Shown one piece after another: positions 7,144 through 15,081 of a stretch of DNA of 15,262 bases. Every line of letters begins with the position of its first letter. Position 1 is the first letter of the stretch. Both the position numbers and the translations under genes were made by a program. The notes beneath the pieces are model-generated. The model did not search any database, was not told the DNA's origin, and was given only the letters and a program-made list of their open reading frames with translations. The DNA lies in contig JAEZJJ010000013.1 in assembly GCA_023436395.1 (NCBI GenBank), positions 1 through 15,262 of the forward strand. The letters are read 5' to 3'. This DNA comes from Bacillota bacterium. GTDB lineage: Bacteria > Bacillota > Clostridia > Lachnospirales > Cellulosilyticaceae.

Positions 7144-8637
7144 TTAAATCTTACTATAGGTTTTTAAGAAAATATCTTGTCTAATAATATAAATATCTTG
7201 AGGGTCATCACTACGCATAGCAATATAATCTCCTATATTACCATACATATATTTACTTTTATCCCAAGCCGTAAATACTTTAGTAACCCTAGTAAGGGGT
7301 TTAGCATAAATTTGTACTTGACCTCTAGCAAGGCAGGATTGTACATGGTCTTTAAGAAGGAGTGTTTCACCTGTAAGTTTATTTTTAATAGAAGGGAAAT
7401 ATCTAGCATCCTCTAAGGTGAAGCCATTGGGAAGTCTATCATAACTACGTTCAAATTTTTCTTTTTGAATAGGATATACTTCGCCATCAATACCTATCAT
7501 AATATATACATTTTCATCAGCTACGATATCAATATCACCTTCTAAAGTTCTGACTATAGCAGGAGTATGAGGTGGGAGGAACTGAGCAGTTTCTGCATAG
7601 CCAACTGGAATGGCTAATTTTTGATATAGGCACATGTCAGATGTATCCATGGTATAGGTACTTGCATCAATGATATCAAAGTTTTTATGGTAGCTATCCA
7701 AACGATTTAAGAAGTAGGCTTCAGAGGTGAGACCAGGATGTTTTTTCCCTAGAAGTTTAAAATTAATAAATCCACCTGCTTTTTCAATATGTCCCCCACC
7801 AGAGCCTACTTCCTCAGTAAGGTAGGCTGCTAATTCACTGGCTTTGATTTCTTTTATACAGCTTCGTACAGAAAGTTTGATACCATTATTAAGCTCACTA
7901 TAGACTACACAAGTATTAACTGCATCTACTTGGAGCATCATATCACTAATAAGTCCTAGGATGTTAGGGTCACAGGGGCGAGCTTTAATGAGAGCAAAAC
8001 GGTATATTTCATTATAGGTATAACGAATAAGTGCTAAGCCTGCGATTTCAATTTCTGCCAGTGAGAGATTAGAGTTTTTGAGGCGTTTAATGATATCCTC
8101 ATCAATATGTAAGTGATCTCTCATATCTTTATCTAGGGGATGGTAAAGCTCAGCAAATTGACTAGTATCTGTAAATAGACCGTAGTATAGAGCAGTAGCG
8201 ATCAGCGGATGTTCATTGACTTCAAAGCCAGCATCTAAAAGCATTTGCCAAACTAAAGTAGAACAACTTCCTAGAAAACTACAGATTTCACTTTTTTCTA
8301 TATTAGTCACTTCAATTTGGTGATGGTCAATAATCGCTATATCATCGGCTTCTATTTTTTGGACATTACCTGCACCATATTGACAATCTACAGTAATTAG
8401 AAGCCCATCTAGTTTAACTGTATCTACATATTCAATAGGAATATTTAAAAGTTCTATCATAGCCACAAGATTGGTTTTTTGAATTTGAAAGTGGCCACTA
8501 TAAATCAGTCGCACCTCACAGCCTTGCAGTTTAAAATAGGTATAGAGGGCATAACCAGAAGCAAGAGCATCTGCATCTGGAGTATCGTGACACTGAATAG
8601 TGATTGGCATAGTAGTAATTAACTGTGATAATTTCAT
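7144..8637 (-). CDS. DHH-family phosphoesterase with C-terminal extension
   Basis: This 497-residue cytosolic protein belongs to the DHH/DHHA1 superfamily of Mn-dependent phosphoesterases (RecJ, NrnA, GdpP relatives). Motifs: HDTPDADAL at 17-25, VDC with D84, DHH at 104-106, GLFTDTS with D157, and the DHHA1 glycine loop GSGGGH at 278-283. NrnA-like enzymes are about 320 residues. Here about 170 more residues follow, ending in NIGDYIAMRSDD...YII..DIFLKTY. An earlier stretch (EGDIDIVADENVYIMIG...KFERSY) has a similar pattern, so the extension may hold two copies of a small domain. The start is ATG 8637, with AAGGAGG 4 bases upstream; an in-frame ATG at 8679 has no ribosome binding site. Substrates are likely short oligonucleotides or (cyclic) dinucleotides, which the sequence alone cannot settle. 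Confidence 0.82.
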   Translation of the reverse strand: MKLSQLITTMPITIQCHDTPDADALASGYALYTYFKLQGCEVRLIYSGHFQIQKTNLVAMIELLNIPIEYVDTVKLDGLLITVDCQYGAGNVQKIEADDIAIIDHHQIEVTNIEKSEICSFLGSCSTLVWQMLLDAGFEVNEHPLIATALYYGLFTDTSQFAELYHPLDKDMRDHLHIDEDIIKRLKNSNLSLAEIEIAGLALIRYTYNEIYRFALIKARPCDPNILGLISDMMLQVDAVNTCVVYSELNNGIKLSVRSCIKEIKASELAAYLTEEVGSGGGHIEKAGGFINFKLLGKKHPGLTSEAYFLNRLDSYHKNFDIIDASTYTMDTSDMCLYQKLAIPVGYAETAQFLPPHTPAIVRTLEGDIDIVADENVYIMIGIDGEVYPIQKEKFERSYDRLPNGFTLEDARYFPSIKNKLTGETLLLKDHVQSCLARGQVQIYAKPLTRVTKVFTAWDKSKYMYGNIGDYIAMRSDDPQDIYIIRQDIFLKTYSKI

Positions 8638-8685
8638 AAGTCCTCCTTGGTTAGAAATTGATGAATGATTATTATGCATATTATT

Positions 8686-8714
8686 ATTATATATATTTAG
8701 AAATGAATATACAA
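8686..8714 (-). promoter_or_regulatory. Probable promoter of the DHH gene
   Basis: On the minus strand TTGTAT (8714-8709) and a perfect TATAAT (8691-8686) are 17 bases apart, about 50 bases before the start at 8637. The -35 matches the consensus only in TTG. Confidence 0.5.
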
Positions 8715-8736
8715 ATATAAAAAGAGAAATCTGTTG

Positions 8737-8742
8737 TATAAT
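8737..8742 (+). promoter_or_regulatory. Possible -10 box of the helicase gene
   Basis: A perfect TATAAT lies 31 bases before the ATG at 8774. No convincing -35 lies 16-18 bases upstream. AAAGGG at about 8760-8765 serves as ribosome binding site 8 bases before the ATG. Confidence 0.4.
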
Positions 8743-8773
8743 AGAGGTAGAATGAATGGAAAGGGACTAAAAA

Positions 8774-11185
8774 ATGCGTATTAGTGAGGGACTAGTTAAA
8801 ATTTCTGTGAGAGAGCTTGTAGAGTTTGTGCTACGAGAAGGTAGTATTACTTCTACTATGAGTAGTAGCAATAGAGCCATCTTAGGAACTTTAGCCCATA
8901 AGAAGATTCAAGAGAGCATGGAAGCAAATTATGAGGCAGAAGTAAAGATGGTACATGAATGTGAGAAAGATGACATTACCTTTTTAGTAGAAGGTAGAGC
9001 AGATGGTGTAATTAGAGATCTTGTAGGCGTTACCATTGATGAAATTAAAACAACCACAAGAGACCTAAGCTTAATTGATGAGAATTATAATCCTCTTCAT
9101 TGGGCTCAGGCAAAGTGCTATGCCTATTTTTATGCAAAAGAGAATGCTCAGAGGGAAATGCAAGTACGCCTCACCTATTATCACATAGAGACCAAAGAGA
9201 TTAAGTATTTGCAAAGAGGATTCTTCTTTGATGAGTTAGAGGCATTTTTTACAAGTGTTATCACTAAATACGCAAAATGGATTCGCTTTTACATGGATTG
9301 GACCGAGAAGAGGGACGGTTCTTTAAAGGAACTTGCCTTTCCTTTTGAAAGCTATCGTCAGGGGCAAAGGGAATTAGCCGTAAATGTTTATAAAAGTATA
9401 CAACAAGCCAGTACCCTATATGTGAGTGCTCCTACAGGAATAGGTAAGACCATATCTACTCTTTTTCCCGCCCTCAAAGCCATGGGTGAAGGACATGGGA
9501 CTAAGATTTTTTATCTGACAGCTAAGACGATTACAAGAACCATTGCAGAAGAAGCCACTCAGCGTTTATATGAAAATGGGGCTAAGATTAAAGCTATTAC
9601 TTTAACAGCTAAAGATAAGATTTGCTTTTGTGAGAAAAGACAGTGTCATCCAGATTACTGTGAATGGGCAAATGGACATTATGATAGAGTGGATGAAGCA
9701 GTTTATGAAATTATTAATGAGGAAGACTTAATTTCTAGAAACCTAGTAGAGGACTATGCAAGGAAGTATAGAGTTTGTCCTTTTGAACTTGCCTTAGATT
9801 TAGCTATATGGGCAGATATTGTGATTTGTGATTATAATTATGTCTTTGACCCCAGTGTAGGGTTAAAGCGTTTTACAGACAATAAAGATTTTATATTATT
9901 AGTAGATGAGGCGCATAATCTAGTAGATCGTGCTAGGGAAATGTATTCTGCAAATCTTTCTAAAAGGCAAATACTAAGTGTAAAGAAGAATTTAGGTAAG
10001 GGACAGGTCCCTATTTCTAGAGAACTTACCAAGCTTAATGAATGGTTTTTAGATTTGAGGCGAGATTACATTGATGAGTTAGGGGTTTATATTAGTCAAG
10101 AAGCACCTAAGAACCTTTATCAAATCAATAGAAGGCTTATTGCTGCGTGTGACAAGAAACTTCAACAAGGGGGAGAAAGTAATTTACCTGCAGATTTGGT
10201 GGATTTATATTTTGAGGTGTATAGCTTTAACCGTATTTATGAACTTTTTGATGAACACTATATCGTGTATGGGGAAAGTAGCGGACAAGAAGTAACCCTT
10301 AAGTTATTTTGTATAGACCCTAGTGTAGCTATTAATAGTATTACAAGTACATGTAAGAGCGCCATTTTCTTCTCTGCCACTTTATTACCTATTGATTATT
10401 ATAGATATATGTTAGGGGGCAAAGAAGATAGGGCTATTGCCTTTGATTCTCCTTTTATAAAAGAACACGCTTTAAGACTGATTATAACAGATGTTTCCAC
10501 TAGATTCAGGCATAGAGAAGGGAGCTATAAGAAGATTTGCCAAGTGGTCTATGATTTGGCAGGTCAAAAGGTAGGGCATTATATGGTATTTTTTCCTTCT
10601 TATAAATATATGAGTGAGGTATTTGAAGCATTAAAAGTAGAAAAAGAAGTAGAAGAAGTCGGGGAGGAACAGCCTCACAACTGCTTTAAGGTATATGATG
10701 GATGGGGACAAGTGAAGTATGAAATCCATAAGCAAAGAAGTGAAATGACAGAAGAAGAACGAGAACAGTTTCTAGAAAGATTTACACCTAATCCAGAAGT
10801 TACAACTATTAACCTTTGTGTACTGGGAGGGATTTTTTCTGAAGGAATAGACTTAACAGGTACTAGATTGATCGGTGTTATTGTAGTAGGTGTAGGTTTG
10901 CCACAGCTTGGTTTAGAGCGGGACTTGATTAAGAGTCATTTTGAGGAAGAAGATAAGGAAGGCTATCATTATGCTTATACTTATCCAGGAATGAATAAGG
11001 TCTTGCAAGCTGTAGGGCGTCTTATAAGAACAGAAGAGGATAAAGGGGTGATTGCCCTTATAGATGATCGTTTTAATACACCTCTTTATGAAGGCCTTTT
11101 AACACCAGAATTTAATGATGCAAGGAAAGTAAGAAGCATAGAAGTAGGACAGCAGGTTAAGAAGTTTTGGCAGCAGAATGGATGA
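8774..11185 (+). CDS. PD-(D/E)XK nuclease / XPD-DinG-type iron-sulfur DNA helicase
   Basis: The 803-residue protein is a probable 5'-to-3' DNA helicase of superfamily 2 (Rad3/XPD/DinG group) acting in DNA repair. The N-terminal domain (about 1-175) has RecB/Cas4-type nuclease motifs: GTLAHKKIQ with H42, GRAD with D77, IDEIKTT with E90 and K92, then a Q...Y motif (Q112). The helicase core follows: Q-like RQGQRE (195-200), Walker A APTGIGKT at 219-226, and a cysteine-rich insert with C284, C286, C291 and C296 plus C335 in CPFEL, fitting the XPD 4Fe-4S cluster. Next come VDEAHN at 377-382, FFSATLLP in motif III/IV territory, and QAVGRLIRTEED as motif VI near the C-terminus. All key residues are present and the length is full. 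It is divergent from the DHH gene and convergent with asnB. The ORF is intact, with no sign of transfer. Confidence 0.88.
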   Translation: MRISEGLVKISVRELVEFVLREGSITSTMSSSNRAILGTLAHKKIQESMEANYEAEVKMVHECEKDDITFLVEGRADGVIRDLVGVTIDEIKTTTRDLSLIDENYNPLHWAQAKCYAYFYAKENAQREMQVRLTYYHIETKEIKYLQRGFFFDELEAFFTSVITKYAKWIRFYMDWTEKRDGSLKELAFPFESYRQGQRELAVNVYKSIQQASTLYVSAPTGIGKTISTLFPALKAMGEGHGTKIFYLTAKTITRTIAEEATQRLYENGAKIKAITLTAKDKICFCEKRQCHPDYCEWANGHYDRVDEAVYEIINEEDLISRNLVEDYARKYRVCPFELALDLAIWADIVICDYNYVFDPSVGLKRFTDNKDFILLVDEAHNLVDRAREMYSANLSKRQILSVKKNLGKGQVPISRELTKLNEWFLDLRRDYIDELGVYISQEAPKNLYQINRRLIAACDKKLQQGGESNLPADLVDLYFEVYSFNRIYELFDEHYIVYGESSGQEVTLKLFCIDPSVAINSITSTCKSAIFFSATLLPIDYYRYMLGGKEDRAIAFDSPFIKEHALRLIITDVSTRFRHREGSYKKICQVVYDLAGQKVGHYMVFFPSYKYMSEVFEALKVEKEVEEVGEEQPHNCFKVYDGWGQVKYEIHKQRSEMTEEEREQFLERFTPNPEVTTINLCVLGGIFSEGIDLTGTRLIGVIVVGVGLPQLGLERDLIKSHFEEEDKEGYHYAYTYPGMNKVLQAVGRLIRTEEDKGVIALIDDRFNTPLYEGLLTPEFNDARKVRSIEVGQQVKKFWQQNG

Positions 11186-11191
11186 AAAGAA

Positions 11192-11308
11192 GGGGCTGTC
11201 GCATTAAGCATCTGAACTTAAATTTATACAATCGTTAAGATGATTAAATTTATTTTGGTCTAACAAATTGTATTTTTATAAATTATATGTTTTTAATGGA
11301 CCAACCCC
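11192..11308. repeat. Imperfect palindromic element, MITE-like
   Basis: GGGGCTGTCGCATTAA (11192-11207) is answered by TTAATGGACCAACCCC (11293-11308), 12 of 16 positions pairing. Inside, TTAAATTTATACAAT (about 11219-11233) is matched imperfectly by ATTGTATttttTATAAATT. The nested inverted repeats, 117-bp size and absence of a gene fit a miniature transposable element or the fused ends of a deleted insertion sequence. The GGGGCTGTCGCA end recalls termini of some Firmicute insertion sequences (from memory, no search). I see no clear target-site duplication. It fills the gap between two convergent genes and may also act as their terminator. Confidence 0.5.
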
Positions 11309-11319
11309 GTTGTTGTTTT

Positions 11320-13158
11320 TTAGACGATTTGTACTTTGTAATGTTCAAGCCAGATACTCAGTTGAACTAAATAGGCAATGAGCTGAGGACCTGTCATTAA
11401 TTGACCAAACCAAGGGCGTATGTAGGCTTCTCCCTTGGTATCCACTAAACTTTGTGCAAATTCCCTGTTGATAAGAGTGAAAAGTGGTGCATTTTTATTT
11501 TGAAGGATTTCATGTAACATATCACATACGATTTGAGTATAAATAGGATTATGGGTTTTAGGATAGGGACTCTTTTTGCGGTAGATAATTTCTTCAGGAA
11601 GTATGCCATGAAGTGCCTTGCGAAGTAGTCCCTTTTCACGACCTTCATAAAAGAGGTATTCATCAGGTAAGTTAAAAGCATATTCAATAAGGCGATAGTC
11701 AGCAAAAGGTACACGTACCTCTAGACTATTGGACATACTCATACGATCCTTACGATTTAAAAGATTAACCATAAACCATTTAATATTTAGGTAGAAAATT
11801 TCACGAGTACGTTGTCTATCAAAGGATTCATGATCAAGTTTAGGCACAAGTTTTAAGCTGCGTTCATAATTGGTTTGAACGATTTCTTCTAGAGGAAGGG
11901 AAGCAAATTCAGGTGAGAGGAGCTGCCTTCTACTTCTCACAAAGTTGGACCAAGGAAAGGTAGTAAGATTTCTAAGTTCAGGCCTTGTATACCAAGGATA
12001 GCCTCCAAATACTTCATCAGCACATTCTCCTGATAAAGCCACTACAAAGTCTTTACGGATTTCCTTACAGAAGAGAAAGAGAGAAGAGTCTATATCTGCC
12101 ATACCGGGTAAATCTCTTGCCAGAACAGCATCTTTTAGGGCATGTGCTAGTTCATCATGTTGGATAGTATAAGTACGATGGTTACTATGAATGAATTCTG
12201 CCATTTGTAGTGCCCAATACTGGTCAGAAGTAGGTTGATATAAGGAAGCTTTAAAAAATTTATCATTGTCTTCATAGTCTAGAGAATAGGTGGTTAAAAT
12301 CTTTCCTTTTTGTTTATAGAAGGCAGCAGCAATAGCTGAGATAGCAGAAGAGTCTAAGCCACCTGAAAGAAAGGTACACAGGGGCACATCACCTACTAAT
12401 TGGCGTTCGATAGCATCTATTAAAAGATGTTGTAGATGCTCAGTAGCTTCTTCTAAGGTTTCATGATTTTCCTCAGCTTTTAAAGACCAGTATTCTTTAA
12501 CCAACATATCCTTTTGGTTGATAATAGCCATATGAGCAGGAGGGAGCTCATTAATTTCTCTAAATACAGCACTCCCTGGCTTAACAGCTGGCCCTAGGCC
12601 AAATATTTCAGTCAATCCTTCTGAATCTAGAGTAGGAGAGACTGCAGGATGTGCTAAGACGGTTTTGATTTCGGAACCAAAAATAAGCGTGGTATCCTGA
12701 ATACTATAGAAGAAAGGTTTAACGCCTAATGGGTCACGTACTAATAGAACCTGTTGGAGTTTCTCATCATAAATGGCAAAAGCAAAGATACCATTGAGCT
12801 TTTCGACGCATTTAGTTCCCCAGCGCATATAGGCAGTAAGAAGGACTTCTGTATCAGAATAAGAGTCAAATTGATAGCCACACTTTAAGAGTTCTGTGCG
12901 TAGATCTTCTGTATTATAGAGTTCACCGTTATAAATAAGTGTATAGAGAAAACCACCTTGTTCTTTTGTCATGGGCTGTAGGCCTCCTTTAGGATCTACA
13001 ACAATAAGTCTTCGATGTCCAAAAAGTACATGAGGATAAGACTTATAACCATATTGGTCAGGGCCGCGCAAAGATAGAGTGGATGTCATATTTTCTAGAT
13101 TAGTCTGTTCGTTGGTAAGGACTTTTTTAAAGTCTATCATTCCGGCAAAACCGCACAT
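11320..13158 (-). CDS. asnB: Asparagine synthetase (glutamine-hydrolysing)
   Basis: The 612-residue cytosolic enzyme makes asparagine from aspartate, ATP and glutamine. The N-terminal class II glutaminase domain (1-about 210) starts MCGFAG with nucleophile Cys2 exposed after Met removal; it has GHRRL at 47-51, YNGEL at 76-80 and SDTEV at 101-105. The synthetase domain has the pyrophosphate loop SGGLDSS at 265-271, LSGECADEVFGGYPWY around 385-400 and the RKDRMSMSNSLEVRVPF region, which is typical of AsnB. Length fits the family. ATG 13158 is preceded by AAAGGAG about 9 bases upstream. It lies downstream of glnK on the same strand but is separated by a hairpin, so it may have its own promoter or be reached by readthrough. 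Context suggests a nitrogen-assimilation role; no cell-wall or sporulation genes are visible that would suggest an AsnO/AsnH role. Confidence 0.92.
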   Translation of the reverse strand: MCGFAGMIDFKKVLTNEQTNLENMTSTLSLRGPDQYGYKSYPHVLFGHRRLIVVDPKGGLQPMTKEQGGFLYTLIYNGELYNTEDLRTELLKCGYQFDSYSDTEVLLTAYMRWGTKCVEKLNGIFAFAIYDEKLQQVLLVRDPLGVKPFFYSIQDTTLIFGSEIKTVLAHPAVSPTLDSEGLTEIFGLGPAVKPGSAVFREINELPPAHMAIINQKDMLVKEYWSLKAEENHETLEEATEHLQHLLIDAIERQLVGDVPLCTFLSGGLDSSAISAIAAAFYKQKGKILTTYSLDYEDNDKFFKASLYQPTSDQYWALQMAEFIHSNHRTYTIQHDELAHALKDAVLARDLPGMADIDSSLFLFCKEIRKDFVVALSGECADEVFGGYPWYTRPELRNLTTFPWSNFVRSRRQLLSPEFASLPLEEIVQTNYERSLKLVPKLDHESFDRQRTREIFYLNIKWFMVNLLNRKDRMSMSNSLEVRVPFADYRLIEYAFNLPDEYLFYEGREKGLLRKALHGILPEEIIYRKKSPYPKTHNPIYTQIVCDMLHEILQNKNAPLFTLINREFAQSLVDTKGEAYIRPWFGQLMTGPQLIAYLVQLSIWLEHYKVQIV

Positions 13159-13204
13159 AGGAATTCACTCCTTTTCATATAATAGCAATATGGACAAGAT
13201 GCAT

Positions 13205-13236
13205 TAAAGAGGAAGCAAATAAATGCTTCCTCTTTA
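13205..13236 (-). terminator. Hairpin between glnK and asnB
   Basis: A perfect 13-bp stem (13205-13217 with 13224-13236) has a 6-base loop. It lies 41 bases past the glnK stop. The U run on the minus strand is short and within the stem, so it may be a partial terminator that lowers asnB expression from the amtB-glnK transcript, or an mRNA-stabilising hairpin. Confidence 0.6.
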
Positions 13237-13277
13237 GTATATTGAGTAGTTATTCAGTTTATGAAATCATATAGTAA

Positions 13278-13625
13278 TTATAGTGCATTAACACCTGTCT
13301 CACCTGTACGAATTTTAATGACATTTTGTACTGGGTAAATAAAAATCTTACCATCTCCAATTTTACCTGTTCTAAGAATTTTAGTTGTTGTTTCAACAAC
13401 AAGGTCAACAGGAACTTCTGATACACAAATTTCAATCTTTACTTTAGGAAGTAGGTCTATTGTACGAGAACTCCCTCTATAAACTTCAGTTTTACCTTTT
13501 TGCTTTCCACATCCAAGTACTTGATAAACTGTCATACCTGTAATACCAATCTCATTAAGGGCATCTTTGAGTTCTTCAAATTTACTTTGTCTGGTAATAA
13601 TATCGATTTTTGTAATAGATTCCAT
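13278..13625 (-). CDS. glnK: PII nitrogen regulatory protein GlnK
   Basis: The 115-residue PII protein forms trimers that sense ATP/ADP and 2-oxoglutarate and block the AmtB channel through the T-loop. Visible family signatures: GITGMTVYQV at 27-36, GKQKGKTEVYRG at 40-51, LLPKVKIEI at 58-66, and the nucleotide-binding TGKIGDGKIF plus KIRTGE near the C-terminus. The T-loop reads YRGSSRTIDLLPK where the E. coli protein has YRGAEYMVDFLPK. The residue equal to Tyr51 is therefore Arg54, so uridylylation at that site is impossible. The gene follows amtB by 90 bases on the same strand, the classic amtB-glnK pairing. ATG 13625 has GAGGGGGA about 7 bases upstream. Regulation is probably by direct ligand binding alone. 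Confidence 0.93.
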   Translation of the reverse strand: MESITKIDIITRQSKFEELKDALNEIGITGMTVYQVLGCGKQKGKTEVYRGSSRTIDLLPKVKIEICVSEVPVDLVVETTTKILRTGKIGDGKIFIYPVQNVIKIRTGETGVNAL

Positions 13626-13715
13626 TACAGTTCCCCCTCATCATTTAAAATGAATAATTCATTACTTCATTATAATAAGCCATTCATATTTTATTATATA
13701 CTGTTTTATCAAAGA

Positions 13716-14942
13716 TTAAGCTTTAACTTCGAAGTCTGCATAAGAACTTGCAAGACCATGCTCACAAATATCAAGGCCTTCAATTTCTTCTTCGGTAGAT
13801 ACACGGAGGCCAACTGTGTGTTTGATAATGAAGAAGATGATTGTGATACAAATAATGGTCCAAGTAGCTACAGCTACAACGCCAATTAATTGTGAGACAA
13901 GTAAGCTAAAGCCACCACCATAGAATAAACCACCTTCTACTGCAAATAAGCCTACACAAAGTGTTCCAGCGACACCACAACCGCAGTGAACACCTATAGC
14001 ACCAACAGGATCATCAATTTTAAATTTGAAATCAAGAAGTTCGATAACAAGAACGACTACAATACCGCTGATAATTCCAATTATAGCTGCACCACCAACA
14101 GATACAGCATTACAGCCAGCCGTAATACCTACAAGACCAGCAAGGGCACCATTAAGTGTCATGGAAACATCAGGTTTTTTGTATTTAACCCATGTGAAAA
14201 TCATAGTTGTAGTAGCACCTACAGCAGCAGCCATATTTGTTGTAACGAATACACGTCCGTTAAGGAGAATATTTGTGCCATCTGCAGAAGATGCAGGATT
14301 GAAGCCGAACCATCCAAACCAAAGGATGAATACCCCTAGGGCACCAAGAGTTAAACTATGGCCAGGAATAGGATGGCTCTTACCATCTTTAGAGTATTTA
14401 CCAATACGAGGGCCAAGGATTTTAGCACCAACTAATGCGCACCAACCACCCACTGAGTGAACTACTGTAGAACCAGCATAGTCATGGAAAGGTGTAGCAA
14501 GTTGTGATAACCAGCCACCACCCCAAATCCAGTGCCCAACTACAGGATAAACGAAGGCTGAGATACAGACACTGTAAATCAAATAGGCGGAAAATTTAGT
14601 TCTCTCAGCCATAGCACCTGAAACAATAGTGGCTGAAGTTGCACAGAATACAGTTTGGAACATAATCCATACGAAGTTGGAATTCTCAGTCCAACCATCT
14701 AAGAATGTAGGTGTTCCTATGAGGCCACCTAGTGAGTCACCAAACATTAAAGAATAACCAAGGAACCAGAAAATAACAGAACCAACAGCAAAATCCATTA
14801 AGTTTTTCATAATAATATTTCCTGCATTTTTAGCTCTAGTAAAACCTGTTTCTACCATTGCAAAACCAGCTTGCATAAAAAATACTAAACATGTTCCTAG
14901 TAAAAGCCATATAGCATTTACCCAAGAAGTTACTTCTTCCAT
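13716..14942 (-). CDS. amtB: Ammonium transporter AmtB
   Basis: The 408-residue integral membrane protein has eleven expected transmembrane helices; it imports ammonium as a trimer. The pore residues are present: QTVFCATSATIVSGAMAER with F99 (Phe gate), DYAGSTVVH with D154 (ammonium recruitment site) and H162, and GAIGVHCGCG with H319, giving the twin histidines. There is no N-terminal signal peptide, as usual for Firmicute Amt proteins; the N-terminus enters the first helix at once (WVNAIWLLLG). The second histidine is followed by Cys-Gly-Cys, where many homologues have small residues. The acidic C-terminal tail (EEEIEGLDICEHGLASSY) is the segment that contacts GlnK in the family. ATG 14942 has AGGGGGGA a few bases upstream. 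It is the first gene of the amtB-glnK operon, with promoter and leader hairpin described separately. Confidence 0.94.
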   Translation of the reverse strand: MEEVTSWVNAIWLLLGTCLVFFMQAGFAMVETGFTRAKNAGNIIMKNLMDFAVGSVIFWFLGYSLMFGDSLGGLIGTPTFLDGWTENSNFVWIMFQTVFCATSATIVSGAMAERTKFSAYLIYSVCISAFVYPVVGHWIWGGGWLSQLATPFHDYAGSTVVHSVGGWCALVGAKILGPRIGKYSKDGKSHPIPGHSLTLGALGVFILWFGWFGFNPASSADGTNILLNGRVFVTTNMAAAVGATTTMIFTWVKYKKPDVSMTLNGALAGLVGITAGCNAVSVGGAAIIGIISGIVVVLVIELLDFKFKIDDPVGAIGVHCGCGVAGTLCVGLFAVEGGLFYGGGFSLLVSQLIGVVAVATWTIICITIIFFIIKHTVGLRVSTEEEIEGLDICEHGLASSYADFEVKA

Positions 14943-14968
14943 ATTAATCCCCCCTATTTAAAATTTGT

Positions 14969-15032
14969 GAGATAAACAAAAGAGGCCTATATATATGCCA
15001 ATGACATATATATAGACCTCTTTGTCTATCTC
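14969..15032 (-). promoter_or_regulatory. Long leader hairpin in the amtB 5' UTR
   Basis: In minus-strand RNA, bases 15032-15005 pair with 14997-14969 as a stem of about 28 bp with one bulged U, two G·U wobbles and a 7-base loop (TCATTGG). On the plus strand the wobbles become A·C mismatches, so the structure belongs to the amtB transcript. It starts about 15 bases after the predicted transcription start and ends 15 bases before the AGGGGGGA ribosome binding site. No clean U run follows; a short UUUU comes 5 bases later. Candidate roles are attenuator, mRNA stabiliser or protein-binding site. Confidence 0.6.
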
Positions 15033-15052
15033 GCGTTATTATTATACATTAA

Positions 15053-15081
15053 ATAATAATTATATATTTCATAATTGTCAA
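15053..15081 (-). promoter_or_regulatory. Promoter of amtB-glnK
   Basis: On the minus strand a consensus TTGACA (15081-15076) and TATTAT (15058-15053) are separated by 17 bases. This predicts a start near 15047 and a leader of about 105 bases. A second TATAAT lies just downstream (about 15046-15041). In the rest of the gene-free right end, 15082-15262, I see only AT-rich sequence with no further gene or convincing signal. Confidence 0.7.

Noticed and set aside
8638..8679. ATG 8679 as start of the DHH protein
   Set aside because: No ribosome binding site precedes it, whereas AAGGAGG precedes ATG 8637 and the family motif begins soon after.
13500..14460. Open frames on the plus strand opposite glnK and amtB
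   Set aside because: They lie almost entirely antisense to well-supported genes, overlap one another in different frames and show no domain pattern.
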